Assembly (NCBI GenBank): GCA_910578235.1
Contig: CAJTPP010000002.1
Span: 1-64,000, forward strand
DNA: 64,000 nucleotides
Direction of reading: 5' to 3'
DNA from: an uncultured Clostridia bacterium
Lineage (GTDB): Bacteria > Bacillota > Clostridia > UBA1381
A program made the position numbers and the translations under genes. The notes beneath the pieces were generated by a model that saw nothing but the letters and a program-made list of their open reading frames with translations, ran no database searches and had not been told where the DNA came from. Positions 53,316 to 62,507 of the stretch are shown here, piece by piece (position 1 is the stretch's first letter; every line of letters starts with the position of its first letter).

Positions 53316-53548
53316 ACGGACTGTTTATACAGCCCCGAACTATTGCTGTAATACGGATAACAATAGTATATTATATCTCATTAATAATATAAATTTTTCG
53401 GACAGTAAAAAATCACGTCCGCAATCAAAGTATTGCGGGCGCGGGCAAAAATGCAGACCGGATATTACAGGAAAGCAAAATGAGGTATTCAGAAGAAAAT
53501 GCATCAAAATTGAAAATGCGTTTTTTTGTAAAATGATTTGCTTATTAT

Positions 53549-54439
53549 TTATTCGTGTTCATTTATCATATGATTAAGACGCGCCGGAATTTCGTTGGTG
53601 ACAATAAAGTCCGCGCCATAGTTTATATATTCCTGAGCGGTAGCTGTTTCGTCTATTGACCAAACTCCGCAGTAAATATTTTGCTGATGAAGAATATTAA
53701 TTTCCTCCTGATGTACTTGCGGATAGTTATATAATATACCGCGGTTATCGCTTATTTGAGCAATGTTTGTCAGATTGTCTGTGTAGGAGGCGGGTGTGTA
53801 GCCTATTGTCATAACAGGAATAACACTGTTTCGGGAGCGGATTTCTGTTATATCTCCGATTTCTCCGGTGATGATACAGCGGCTTTCAAGACCGCTTTCA
53901 ATGATTTTGTTTAAAAGAGTATCGTAGCCGCGTATGCTTTTGATTTCCACAACGGGAACACATTCATATTGTTTGCATATTGATAGATATTCCTCAAGTG
54001 TGGGGATTTTTAAATTTTCGCTTGTTTTAAGATTATTTCCGAAATCAATTGTAAACTGATTAAGATCATCAAGAGAATAATCCGTTACAGTACCTTCGCC
54101 GGTTGTTGTTCTGTCAAGGGTTTCATCATGCATGCAGACAAAATGGCCGTCGGTTGTTTCAGCTATGTCTGTCTCAATACCCCAGAAGCCTATTTTTCCC
54201 GCAAGCTCAAACGCCGGTATGCTGTTTTCGGGAGCGTAGTTTGAATAACCTCTGTGAGCGACAAATTTTTCTCCGCCTTCTGAGAATACTGTGGATATAC
54301 CGTTGCTTTGCGTCTGTTGTCCGTTTTCAAAGGCAAGAGTCGGCGCGGCTTTATGAAACAGAGAAATTTTCGGCCATACAATTGCTGACACAAAAAGGAA
54401 AACTGTTATGATAATAAGCTTTCTGCGTATATTGTACAA
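53549..54439 (-). CDS. Glycerophosphodiester phosphodiesterase
   Basis: A 296-residue GDPD-family enzyme hydrolysing glycerophosphodiesters to glycerol 3-phosphate and an alcohol. TTG start with GGGAGGG six bases upstream. An N-terminal signal-anchor helix (LIIITVFLFVSAIVW) puts the domain outside the membrane. Active-site motifs: FVAHRGYSNYAPENSI (His, Glu), IETDIAETTDGHFVCMHDETLDRTT (catalytic His), PVVEIK, and the C-terminal VWSIDE/GADFIVTNEI. The 230-bp gap on its downstream side has only a small CGCAAT/ATTGCG hairpin (about 53420-53440). Confidence 0.93.
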   Translation of the reverse strand: MYNIRRKLIIITVFLFVSAIVWPKISLFHKAAPTLAFENGQQTQSNGISTVFSEGGEKFVAHRGYSNYAPENSIPAFELAGKIGFWGIETDIAETTDGHFVCMHDETLDRTTTGEGTVTDYSLDDLNQFTIDFGNNLKTSENLKIPTLEEYLSICKQYECVPVVEIKSIRGYDTLLNKIIESGLESRCIITGEIGDITEIRSRNSVIPVMTIGYTPASYTDNLTNIAQISDNRGILYNYPQVHQEEINILHQQNIYCGVWSIDETATAQEYINYGADFIVTNEIPARLNHMINEHE

Positions 54440-54520
54440 GAAAATCCCTCCCTTTGCTAAAAATCAGTATCTCTTTCAGTATACTATATATTTTGTTATT
54501 AATCAAGATAATTATTCGAC

Positions 54521-54551
54521 AAAAAGCGACTTCTTTAAAGAAGCCGCTTTT
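54521..54551. terminator. Terminator downstream of the 320-residue secreted protein
   Basis: AAAAGCG-A-CTTCTTT and AAAGAAG-C-CGCTTTT form a long stem with one mismatch and A/T flanks on both sides, so it can act in both directions; the relevant one is leftward. Confidence 0.75.
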
Positions 54552-54561
54552 ATGATTTGTA

Positions 54562-55524
54562 TTATTCGGTTATAAGCATTACAGCTTGAAGCTCATTGTC
54601 CCATTCAACGCTGAAGCCGACCATGTCAGCGATATCGCGTATTTTAAAATATGTGTTGCCGTTTATATTATATGAGAGGAAATCCATTTCCTCACCGTCA
54701 ACATATACAGGCGCACTGTTCTGGCTCACGTTAAGAGCCGCTCCGTCATCACTCAGCTCGCCGCCGACGACTGTATAATTAAAATCTTTTGAAATGCTTA
54801 TACCATTCAGATTTTCATCCCACGCCACCTCAAAATGTGATGATGTGTTTCTTAAAATCATTGCGATGTCACGGATTTTATAGTAGTTGGAGTCATTTAC
54901 CGTGTAACCCGAGACTTCAACTTCCTCGCCGTTTACGAGAAGATTGGCGTTTGAGTTTGTGGCGGTCAGAGGATTAATTCCCTCGTATTTGTCGACAAAG
55001 CTTTTTATTTTTGCTCTGTTCGGATAACCGTTTGTGAGGAAGTCATCTCCGTACATATCCACATAAGGTATAGTAGGATAAGGACTTACGTAGGATTTGA
55101 GTATTTTTTCAGTTGTTAGCTTCTGACCGTCGAATATCAATTTATAATAATTAATAACGGAGGAATAACGCGGTATTTCGCGTCCCACAAATATGTATCT
55201 GTCCTCTTTTTCATATACTGTTATATCGGTAAGACATGTTCCTATGATATTTCCGGGTATTTCTATTGATGTGATAGTATTACCGTTCATTGTAAATCCC
55301 GCGCTGATACCGCCGTCCATACCGTCGCGCATAACAAACGCTTCCGGGATACCGTTTCTGTCAAGATCGGTAATAACAACCTCATTGTATGACGGATCGG
55401 ATGACATTATTTTCATAAGACGCGTTACAAATGCCTCGCGCCAGCTTTCAGCCGCTGATACGGAAGAAAGACAGGCCGTGCAGGCTATTATTGCGGCCGC
55501 GGCCGCAGAAATAATTTTTCTCAT
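54562..55524 (-). CDS. Secreted protein with copper-amine-oxidase-N-like (stalk) repeats
   Basis: A 320-residue exported protein with a signal peptide ending SSVSAAES. Residues ~30-190 are an unrecognised beta domain containing an EF-hand-like ITDLDRNGIPEAFV loop. The C-terminal ~130 residues are two copies of a short unit (VNGEEVEVSGYTVNDSNYYKIRDIA and VDGEEMDFLSYNINGNTYFKIRDIA) resembling the Cu_amine_oxidN1 stalk domain common in clostridial surface proteins. No enzymatic role is implied by that domain. AGAAAGGAA precedes the ATG. Confidence 0.75.
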   Translation of the reverse strand: MRKIISAAAAAIIACTACLSSVSAAESWREAFVTRLMKIMSSDPSYNEVVITDLDRNGIPEAFVMRDGMDGGISAGFTMNGNTITSIEIPGNIIGTCLTDITVYEKEDRYIFVGREIPRYSSVINYYKLIFDGQKLTTEKILKSYVSPYPTIPYVDMYGDDFLTNGYPNRAKIKSFVDKYEGINPLTATNSNANLLVNGEEVEVSGYTVNDSNYYKIRDIAMILRNTSSHFEVAWDENLNGISISKDFNYTVVGGELSDDGAALNVSQNSAPVYVDGEEMDFLSYNINGNTYFKIRDIADMVGFSVEWDNELQAVMLITE

Positions 55525-55661
55525 AATTTTCTGTTCCTTTCTGATTACGGTTGAATTTATATGGTATTAATTGTCGTCTTTTGTCTATCTTTAATATTAT
55601 ACTAAACTTTTACCATATTGTCAAATTTGTTTGTCTGTCCGTGAATATCAGATAACAGAAA

Positions 55662-55685
55662 ACTCCCGCACATATGTGCGGGAGT
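55662..55685 (-). terminator. Terminator of the rpsO-pnp operon
   Basis: A perfect 12-bp palindrome, ACTCCCGCACAT against ATGTGCGGGAGT, 14 bp after the pnp stop; on the minus strand TTTTCTG follows. Confidence 0.8.
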
Positions 55686-55699
55686 TAAATGCATGATTA

Positions 55700-57790
55700 T
55701 TATTCCGCGTCCTCGTCGACAGCGTCCTTGTGTGAAAGTGAGATTTTGCCGGTCTTTTTATCAACCTCCATAACCTTAACTTTCAGCCAGTCGCCTTCTT
55801 TTACAACGTCCTCCACATTTTCAACTCTGTGATTAGCCAACTTGGAGATATGGCATAGACCGTCCTTGCCCGGAAGAATTTCGACAAACGCTCCGAAAGA
55901 CTGTATTGTTTTAACGAGGCCTGTGTATATTTCACCAACCTCAGGCTCTTTGACAATGGCTTCAATAGCGTCTCTTGCCGCTTTTCCGGACTCCTGATCA
56001 ACCGCAAAAATATGAATTGTACCATCGTCTTCAATATCAATCTTAGCGCCTGTTTCAGCCACAATCTTCTGAATAACCTTGCCGCCCTGACCGATAACGT
56101 CACGGATCTTATCAACGTCTATTTTCATTGTTTCTGCCTTAGGAGCGTATGGTGAAAGCTCTTCTCTCGGAGCAGAAATTGCTTTGAGCAATATTTCATC
56201 AATTATATAATATCTTGCTTTTTTGGTCTTTTCAAGAGCTTCCTCAATAACCTCGTACGGCAGACCGTCATTCTTTATATCAACCTGAATTGATGTAATA
56301 CCTTTTTTTGTTCCGGCCACCTTAAAGTCCATCTCGCCGTAGAAATCCTCAAGTCCCTGAATATCTACCATTGTAGTAAAGCCGTTATCAGTTGTGATAA
56401 GACCGCAGGATATACCCGCAACGGGAGCCTTGATAGGAACGCCCGCCGCCATAAGCGAAAGTGTTGAACCGCAAACGCTGCCTTGTGATGTCGAGCCGTT
56501 TGAGGAAAGCACTTCTGAAACCACTCTGATAGCATACGGGAATTCGTCCTCTGACGGGAGCACAGGTACAAGTGAGCGTTCGGCAAGCGCACCATGACCG
56601 ATTTCACGTCTGCCGGGGCCTCGTGACGGTCTTGTTTCTCCGACAGAATATGACGGGAAGTTATAATGATGAATATATCTTTTTTCTTCCTCAAGATCAA
56701 TGCCGTCAAGTCTCTGTATTTCAGAAAGCGGAGCGAGTGTCGCTACTGAGAGCACCTGAGTCTGGCCTCTTGTAAACATACCGCTTCCATGCGTTCTCGG
56801 AAGCAGATCGACTTCCGCGGCAAGCGGTCTTATTTCATCAAGGCCTCTGCCGTCAACGCGTCTGCCCTGCACAAGCCACGCGCGTACAATTTCTTTCTGC
56901 ATTTTATAAAGTATCTCGCCTATTTGCTCGTTTATGTCAGGGAACTGTTCTTCAAGAGCGGGAATAATTTCATCCGTAATGACGCCTATTCTTTCGTCGC
57001 GTATGTTTTTATCATCAGTGTCGAGCGCGTGCTGAAGCTTTTCAAAAGCCATAGCCTTGATTGCGTCATATAAATCATGGTCAACGTCATGTGACTCATA
57101 TGTGAATTTTTCCTTGCCTATTTCAGACTGAATAGAGCTTATGAAATCACAAAGCTCAATGATATGCTTATGAGCGAATTTGATCCCCTCAAGCATAACG
57201 CTTTCCTCAACCTCGTTAGCGCCGGCTTCAATCATAACGACCTTTTGTTTAGTGCCGGCAACCGTTACAAGCATATCGCTCTTTTCTCTCTGTTCAACAG
57301 TCGGGTTGATGATGTACTCGCCGTCAACAAGTCCGAGCCATACTCCGCCGATAGGACCGCTCCATGGAACATCTGAAATTGAGATGGCGATAGAAGCGCC
57401 GATCATTGCCGCAACCTCGGGAGGATTGTCCTGTTCAACGGAAAGCACGGTGGTTACTACTGATACATCGTTTCTCAGATCTGACGGGAAAAGCGGTCTT
57501 ATAGGTCTGTCTATAACACGGCTTGTCAGAACGGCTTTTTCCGACGGCTTGCCTTCGCGTTTTATATATCCGCCCGGAATTTTACCTACAGAATACAGTT
57601 TCTCTTCGTAGTCAACGCTGAGCGGGAAGAAGTCAACGCCTTCCCTTGGCGAGCGTGACGCTGTCACGTTTGCCATTACGACTGTGTCTCCGTAACGGAC
57701 AAGACAGTGTCCGTTAGCAAGCTGAGCCATTTTTCCTGTTTCAATAATAAGCGGTCTGCCCGCAAGTGTTGTTTCAAAAGTTTTGAACAT
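55700..57790 (-). CDS. pnp: Polyribonucleotide nucleotidyltransferase
   Basis: A 696-residue 3'-5' phosphorolytic exoribonuclease of the degradosome. Two RNase PH domains (KPSEKAVLTSRVIDRPIRPLFP; GRRVDGRGLDEIRPL, FTRGQTQ), a KH domain (KIDVDKIRDVIGQGGKVIQKI) and a C-terminal S1 domain (VGEIYTGLVKTIQSFGAFVEILPGKDGLCHISKLA). AAAGGAG precedes the ATG. It follows rpsO on the same strand, the conserved bacterial order. Confidence 0.98.
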   Translation of the reverse strand: MFKTFETTLAGRPLIIETGKMAQLANGHCLVRYGDTVVMANVTASRSPREGVDFFPLSVDYEEKLYSVGKIPGGYIKREGKPSEKAVLTSRVIDRPIRPLFPSDLRNDVSVVTTVLSVEQDNPPEVAAMIGASIAISISDVPWSGPIGGVWLGLVDGEYIINPTVEQREKSDMLVTVAGTKQKVVMIEAGANEVEESVMLEGIKFAHKHIIELCDFISSIQSEIGKEKFTYESHDVDHDLYDAIKAMAFEKLQHALDTDDKNIRDERIGVITDEIIPALEEQFPDINEQIGEILYKMQKEIVRAWLVQGRRVDGRGLDEIRPLAAEVDLLPRTHGSGMFTRGQTQVLSVATLAPLSEIQRLDGIDLEEEKRYIHHYNFPSYSVGETRPSRGPGRREIGHGALAERSLVPVLPSEDEFPYAIRVVSEVLSSNGSTSQGSVCGSTLSLMAAGVPIKAPVAGISCGLITTDNGFTTMVDIQGLEDFYGEMDFKVAGTKKGITSIQVDIKNDGLPYEVIEEALEKTKKARYYIIDEILLKAISAPREELSPYAPKAETMKIDVDKIRDVIGQGGKVIQKIVAETGAKIDIEDDGTIHIFAVDQESGKAARDAIEAIVKEPEVGEIYTGLVKTIQSFGAFVEILPGKDGLCHISKLANHRVENVEDVVKEGDWLKVKVMEVDKKTGKISLSHKDAVDEDAE

Positions 57791-57907
57791 AATTTTTCTC
57801 CTTTATTTGTTTTTTGCCGGAGATATGTTTTAGCAGATAAACACAAAGGTAAAAATGTTTTATCTCTCTATTTATTTGCTAAACAAATATCTCCATAAAT
57901 ATATACA

Positions 57908-57933
57908 GGCAAACAGGGCGCACCCCGTTTGCC
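57908..57933 (-). terminator. Hairpin downstream of rpsO
   Basis: GGCAAAC..GGG and CCC..GTTTGCC pair with one mismatch, 18 bp after the rpsO stop, between rpsO and pnp. Without a strong T run it may act as a processing or attenuation hairpin, as rpsO-pnp junctions often do. Confidence 0.55.
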
Positions 57934-57950
57934 TTATAATCTGTATAAAA

Positions 57951-58217
57951 TTACTTTCTAAGACCAAGCTTGGCAACAAGCGCGCGGTATCTTTCGATAT
58001 CCTGATCCTTAAGATAGTTCATAAGACCGCGTCTCTTACCTACCATCATAAGAAGACCTCTTCTTGAATGGTGATCTTTCTTGTGGAAGTTAAGATGCTC
58101 GTTGTTAAGATGATTAATTCTCTCTGTGAGAAGCGCTACCTGCACTTCAGGAGAACCTGTGTCGCCCTCATGAGTCGCGAAAGTCTTAATGATTTCTGCC
58201 TTACGTTCTTTTGTCAT
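57951..58217 (-). CDS. rpsO: 30S ribosomal protein S15
   Basis: An 88-residue ribosomal protein binding the central domain of 16S rRNA. Family motifs [51 protein letters not shown] and LNYLK-type ending are clear. AGGAGGTG lies six bases before the ATG. Upstream of pnp on the same strand. Confidence 0.98.
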   Translation of the reverse strand: MTKERKAEIIKTFATHEGDTGSPEVQVALLTERINHLNNEHLNFHKKDHHSRRGLLMMVGKRRGLMNYLKDQDIERYRALVAKLGLRK

Positions 58218-58334
58218 GATTTCACCTCCTATGATAAATCATCGCCCAATGCTGAGATACCGTTGGTGATTCGGTTTTCTAAGTCATGGGTTCAACTTAT
58301 ATACTTTGTCTGATAAAAATTAATTTGCAGAAAA

Positions 58335-58547
58335 TTAATCCTGCTTTGCCTGTCTGTTGAAACGTCTGTTGAACTTTTCAACTCGTCCGCCTGTGTCTAC
58401 AAGCTTCTGCTTACCTGTGAAAAACGGGTGGCATTTTGAGCAGATTTCAATTTGGATATTTTCCTTTGTTGAACCTGTTTCGATTACCTCTCCGCAAGCG
58501 CAGGTAATGGTAGTCTGCTTGTAATCAGGATGAATTCCTTCTCTCAC
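58335..58547 (-). CDS. rpmE: 50S ribosomal protein L31 (zinc-binding form)
   Basis: A 70-residue L31. The open frame runs far upstream, but the GTG at 58547 ([16 protein letters not shown]) has AGGAGG nine bases before it and gives the normal length. Zinc ligands are present in CACGEV and [12 protein letters not shown], so it is the C+ paralogue used under zinc-replete conditions. Confidence 0.96.
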   Translation of the reverse strand: MREGIHPDYKQTTITCACGEVIETGSTKENIQIEICSKCHPFFTGKQKLVDTGGRVEKFNRRFNRQAKQD

Positions 58548-58642
58548 TACCGATTGCCTCCTTATTAGAATTTTGCAGTACAAAAAATACCACAATGTAG
58601 TATAACATATACAAATGTTATTTGCAAGCATTATTTTACATT

Positions 58643-59881
58643 TTATGAAAAAAATTTGCGTGTCTCGCCCGCGAGAAACAGAGATCCGCATACACATATA
58701 ACAGTGTTTTTGCCGTATGTGCCGCTTTCCGCGGCGTGCAAGGCGTTGTATAATGCCTGTTCAGGATTAGTATTTACAGTTACACTGATATTGATACTGC
58801 TGATAATTGCCGCAATTTTTTCCGCTTTAACACAACGGGGGATGTCAAGCTCTGTTGCGATGACCGCTTTTGCTATCGGCGCGATTTCGCGTATGCAGGA
58901 ATTGTAATCCTTGTCCTCCATCATTGCTGTAATAAGAATAATATCACGGTTCAGACTGAGCAGTGAGTGTTTCAGCGCGCGTATTCCGTCAATGTTGTGC
59001 GCTCCGTCTATTATGATGTTGTCGGTGACAAATTCAAAACGCGCGCCCCATTTTACGAGAGAAAGTCCGTCTGTAACGGCTTTTTCGGGGATTTTAATAC
59101 CGAGTTTTCGCATGGCGCTGATAATTTCAAGCGCTACCGCCGCATTTTGCGGCTGATAAGTACCCTTTAAGGAAAGTTTGTATTGTTTTCCTTTGTATAT
59201 GAAGCCGCTGTTGGTTATTGTGGCGTTTTCCGCAAAGGTGAGCGACGCGTGTTTATCCGCGGAGCGGGACTGTATAATGTCTCTGACGGTCTCATTGGGA
59301 TGAGAAATAACAATTCCGTTTTCACGTATTATTCCGCATTTTTCCAGAGCGATTTTTTCTATAGTATCGCCGAGATACTGAGTATGGTCAAGACCGATTT
59401 TGCATATGACGCTTACAATACTGGTTTCGATAATATTTGTAGCGTCAAGCGCGCCGCCCATACCGACTTCAAGTACTACAAAATCACATTGCCGCTCGTA
59501 AAAATAAAGCAGAGCCATTGCGGTGACAAATGCAAATTCAGAGACATAAGCGTCATTTTCCTCCATAGCTGTTTTTACCCGCAGCGTATAAGATGCGATA
59601 TCATCATCAGAAATAAATGATCCGTCAATGCGTATACGGTCGTTAAAAATTTCCAGGAAAGGCGAGGTGAAAAGTCCTGTTCTGTATCCGCTCTGTATCA
59701 GTATTTCCGCTGTCATCGCTGAGGTGGAGCCTTTTCCGTTTGTGCCGGCAATATGTATGAATCGCAGTTTTTTGTGGGGATTGCCGAGATGGTCAAGCAG
59801 TTTCGCAAGCTTTTCATTACCGAGCGGACGGCGGAATTTAGGTATTGAATGTATAAAATTAACAGCTTCCGTATAGTTCAT
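58643..59881 (-). CDS. folC: Folylpolyglutamate synthase / dihydrofolate synthase
   Basis: A 412-residue Mur-ligase-type enzyme that adds glutamate to folates. The P-loop [35 protein letters not shown] (substrate loop), [38 protein letters not shown] and the C-terminal [14 protein letters not shown] are all present. GGAG lies eight bases before the ATG. Length is normal. Confidence 0.96.
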   Translation of the reverse strand: MNYTEAVNFIHSIPKFRRPLGNEKLAKLLDHLGNPHKKLRFIHIAGTNGKGSTSAMTAEILIQSGYRTGLFTSPFLEIFNDRIRIDGSFISDDDIASYTLRVKTAMEENDAYVSEFAFVTAMALLYFYERQCDFVVLEVGMGGALDATNIIETSIVSVICKIGLDHTQYLGDTIEKIALEKCGIIRENGIVISHPNETVRDIIQSRSADKHASLTFAENATITNSGFIYKGKQYKLSLKGTYQPQNAAVALEIISAMRKLGIKIPEKAVTDGLSLVKWGARFEFVTDNIIIDGAHNIDGIRALKHSLLSLNRDIILITAMMEDKDYNSCIREIAPIAKAVIATELDIPRCVKAEKIAAIISSINISVTVNTNPEQALYNALHAAESGTYGKNTVICVCGSLFLAGETRKFFS

Positions 59882-59988
59882 AAATTTTCTCCATATAAAT
59901 CTTAATATTATAATTTTATTATAATTGTTTGCATATCACAAGTCAAATATTATCGTAACAAAAAATTCATAAAAAATCTATTGATTTT

Positions 59989-60016
59989 TTGACTGTAAAG
60001 TGGTATATTGTATAAG
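59989..60016 (+). promoter_or_regulatory. Promoter of the paralogous membrane-protein pair
   Basis: TTGACT (59989-59994), 16 bp, TATAAG (60011-60016), then AAAGGGG before the ATG at 60055. Confidence 0.55.
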
Positions 60017-60054
60017 TATGGTTAAAAAACAAATGAAAGGGGCTAAAAAAGCTA

Positions 60055-60666
60055 ATGAATGAAAAGAAAAAGTCAACAAAGTCAGACAAACTGCTTAATC
60101 TTATAATGTGTGTTATTGTAATAGCGGTTCTTGCGGTTGCGGTTTACGCGACATACGGAAAGCTTTCTGAAAACATTAAGGATAAGGCAATCCAGAGCGG
60201 ACAGGCGGAAGCGACGGTTGAATATCTGGCAAAGCAGTCGGGTATGACGGTTGAGGATTATCTTTCACAGTACGGTTTGTCTGTTGGGGACACTATTACT
60301 GAGGATACGACAGAGACTGATATGCTTGACAATATGACGCTTGAAAATTATCTCAAGTACAACGGTGACGAGCAGACGGCAGACGAGGTTCTTGAGGGCG
60401 TTGGATTGAAGGATAAGGCGACGAAAGATACTCTGTGGAAAGATTTTATGCCTATGGTTCCGACAGTATCGATTATCGGAGAGGAGTCCTTTAATCAGAT
60501 TAAGGAACAGATGAATTTGGGCGATGAAGTAACACCTGATATGCCATATGGTGAATTTGAAAAGGTTTTGCAGGACGCGCAGCAGAAAAAGGCTGACGAG
60601 AACAATGCAGCCGAGACCGGTGAAAGTGGAGATGACGCTGAACCGACCGAGGCGCCGGCGGAATAA
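60055..60666 (+). CDS. Single-pass membrane protein, paralogue A, unknown function
   Basis: A 203-residue protein of unrecognised family. One N-terminal membrane helix (LLNLIMCVIVIAVLAVAVYATYG), then an extracytoplasmic acidic region with repeated short helical units ending in Y(G/N): VEYLAKQSGMTVEDYLSQYGL, MTLENYLKYNG, DEVLEGVGL. The tail is Ala/Glu/Pro-rich and disordered. The spaced units recur in the next gene, so the two arose by duplication. They resemble small helix-turn-helix-like LysM-sized repeats, but I cannot assign one. Confidence 0.65.
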   Translation: MNEKKKSTKSDKLLNLIMCVIVIAVLAVAVYATYGKLSENIKDKAIQSGQAEATVEYLAKQSGMTVEDYLSQYGLSVGDTITEDTTETDMLDNMTLENYLKYNGDEQTADEVLEGVGLKDKATKDTLWKDFMPMVPTVSIIGEESFNQIKEQMNLGDEVTPDMPYGEFEKVLQDAQQKKADENNAAETGESGDDAEPTEAPAE

Positions 60667-60690
60667 TAAATTGATAAGGAGATTATAACC

Positions 60691-61710
60691 GTGAGTGATG
60701 AAAAGAATTTGAATGAGGAAAATGAAGTTGTTCAGGAGAATGACACTGAGGTAACGGAAGTAACAGAAACTGAGGCGTTAGAAGCTGAAAATACAGTGGC
60801 TGAGACGGAGACCGCTGAAGAAATCAGTGAAGTGTCCGATGATACTGCTGACGCTGTGGACGAAGCTTCAGACGCGGCTGAGAATGCGTTTGTTCAGGCT
60901 GAATCGGCTGAGAGTATTATCGGAGGTGCGCAGGAAGTTTCGGCTGAGGTGACGTCAGAAGCCGCTGCCGAGGCGGATGAAACTCAGACAGAGATAGCTG
61001 AGGCTGTCGCTGCCGCTCAGGAAGCGTACGGAACAGTTCAGAAAGAGGAAAAGAGAGTTGTAAACAAGGGCGCGGTTATTGCCATTGCGGTTGCGGCTGT
61101 GCTTGTAATTGTTCTTGTTATTCTTGGAATAATGTTTGCTCCGAAGATGTTTAATGAATATAACAGACAGGGATACGTTGATGTAAGCGGACGCACAGTC
61201 GGCGAGGTCGCAAAAGAAGCCGGAATGGAGCTTAACGAGTTCCTTGAGGTTTACGGTCTTCCGGAGGATATGCCTGCAAACACAACAGAGAGCGCGGCAT
61301 ATAACAATATCCCGATCGGAAATATGTCTCAGACATACGGTATGTCGGTAGACGAGCTAAAGGAAATGCTTAAAATGCCGGAAGAGGTGACAGAGGATAC
61401 GCCATGGGGCGAAGCTCTTGCAAAAGTAACTCTCGGCGCATACGTTGGAGAGGACTATCTTGCTGAATTCAAAGAGTATTACGGACTTGGCGAGGATGTT
61501 ACGGCTGAAACACTATGGGGCGAAGTAAGACAGACTGTTGAGGAAAAGCAGAGAGACGAAAGAATTCAGGCTGAAAAAGACGCTAAAAATGCCGAGAAGG
61601 AAGCTGCTGATGACACTGCGGCAGATGATACGGCGACAGAGGATAACGCATCCGCTGATACAACAGAAGCTCCCGCTGAGAACACAGCAACGGAAGCTCC
61701 CGCGGCATAA
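60691..61710 (+). CDS. Single-pass membrane protein, paralogue B, unknown function
   Basis: A 339-residue paralogue of the preceding protein, GTG start after AAGGAG, 24 bp downstream. A long acidic, Ala/Glu/Thr/Val-rich cytoplasmic N-terminus (about residues 1-125) precedes one membrane helix (GAVIAIAVAAVLVIVLVILGIMF). The outer part has the same units (TVGEVAKEAGMELNEFLEVYGL, MSQTYGMSVDELKEML, LAEFKEYYGLGEDVTAETLWGEV) and an acidic Ala/Thr-rich tail. The strong composition bias of both ends suggests intrinsic disorder. Function unknown. Confidence 0.65.
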   Translation: MSDEKNLNEENEVVQENDTEVTEVTETEALEAENTVAETETAEEISEVSDDTADAVDEASDAAENAFVQAESAESIIGGAQEVSAEVTSEAAAEADETQTEIAEAVAAAQEAYGTVQKEEKRVVNKGAVIAIAVAAVLVIVLVILGIMFAPKMFNEYNRQGYVDVSGRTVGEVAKEAGMELNEFLEVYGLPEDMPANTTESAAYNNIPIGNMSQTYGMSVDELKEMLKMPEEVTEDTPWGEALAKVTLGAYVGEDYLAEFKEYYGLGEDVTAETLWGEVRQTVEEKQRDERIQAEKDAKNAEKEAADDTAADDTATEDNASADTTEAPAENTATEAPAA

Positions 61711-61731
61711 TAATATTTGATTTAAGATTGA

Positions 61732-61763
61732 AAGAGGATTGATATTTAAACAATCCTCTTTTT
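61732..61763 (+). terminator. Intrinsic terminator before hisH
   Basis: AAGAGGATTG pairs with CAATCCTCTT around a 9-base loop, followed by TTT and further T/A residues. Confidence 0.85.
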
Positions 61764-61766
61764 ATA

Positions 61767-61795
61767 TTGAAAATATCCTGACATTATGATACAAT
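61767..61795 (+). promoter_or_regulatory. Promoter of hisHF
   Basis: TTGAAA (61767-61772), a 17-bp spacer, TACAAT (61790-61795). The expected start site near 61802 means the transcript's leader is almost exactly the structured element at 61812-61892. Confidence 0.7.
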
Positions 61796-61811
61796 AAATA
61801 ACACATTGATA

Positions 61812-61892
61812 TTTGACGCCTTATTTGCCCATGGATAAAGCGTTAAAATATTTTTTGTTATTTTTATGGGCAGAAAGGCTATGGAGATTATT
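61812..61892 (+). ncRNA. Structured leader element (pseudoknot-type), copy 2
   Basis: TTTGACGC (61812-61819) can pair with GCGTTAAA (61840-61847), and TTGCCCAT (61825-61832) with ATGGGCAG (61866-61873), again in A-B-A'-B' order; GCCTT/AAGGC (61818-61822, 61875-61879) can add to the second helix. Compared with copy 1 (6860-6939), one pair changes C-G to T-A, and two others become G-T, so pairing is preserved. The element ends at the hisH start, with GGAG seven bases before the ATG. Confidence 0.6.
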
Positions 61893-62495
61893 ATGATAGC
61901 TATTATAGATTACGGTGCGGGAAATCTGCACAGCGTTAAAAACGCGCTTGATTTTCTGGGTGAACCTTGTGTGGTTACAGGCATTGGTGATGAGATTCTC
62001 GCGGCGGATAAGATCATTCTTCCGGGCGTCGGAGCTTTCGGAGACGCTATGAGCTGTATGCGTAAAAGCGGGCTTGTTGAGACTGTGAGAACCGCTGCCA
62101 AAAGCGGCAAACCGTTTCTGGGTATATGTCTGGGACTGCATTTGCTTTTTGAGGAAAGCGAGGAAAGCGAGGGCGTGAAGGGGCTTGGAATATTTGAGGG
62201 GAAGGCTGTCAGAATTCCCGGTCACGGTTTGAAAATTCCTCATATGGGCTGGAACAGCATCCGATCTGTTAAGGACAGCAGAATACTTTGCGGTCTCGGC
62301 AGTGATCCTTATGTTTATTTTGTGCATTCGTATTACATACAGCCGGGAAATAAGAGTATAGTGAGCGCGGTTACCGAATACGGCGGCGAGCTTGATATTG
62401 CGGTTGAGATGGACAATATATTTGCGCTGCAGTTTCATCCCGAAAAGAGCGGCTGCACGGGTATGCGGATATTAAAGAATTTTACAATGCTTTAA
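61893..62495 (+). CDS. hisH: Imidazole glycerol phosphate synthase, glutaminase subunit
   Basis: A 200-residue class I glutamine amidotransferase supplying ammonia to HisF in histidine biosynthesis. Motifs: [16 protein letters not shown], oxyanion [10 protein letters not shown], nucleophile Cys in [12 protein letters not shown], and the His-Glu pair in [11 protein letters not shown]. The start is the ATG at 61893 with GGAG at good distance; a longer frame beginning MGRKAM runs through the leader element and is not the real start. Confidence 0.96.
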   Translation: MIAIIDYGAGNLHSVKNALDFLGEPCVVTGIGDEILAADKIILPGVGAFGDAMSCMRKSGLVETVRTAAKSGKPFLGICLGLHLLFEESEESEGVKGLGIFEGKAVRIPGHGLKIPHMGWNSIRSVKDSRILCGLGSDPYVYFVHSYYIQPGNKSIVSAVTEYGGELDIAVEMDNIFALQFHPEKSGCTGMRILKNFTML

Positions 62496-62507
62496 GGAGA
62501 TAAAAAT

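Noticed and set aside
61821..62438. 205-residue leftward open frame opposite hisH
   Set aside because: Antisense to a certain gene with no ribosome binding site or family resemblance.
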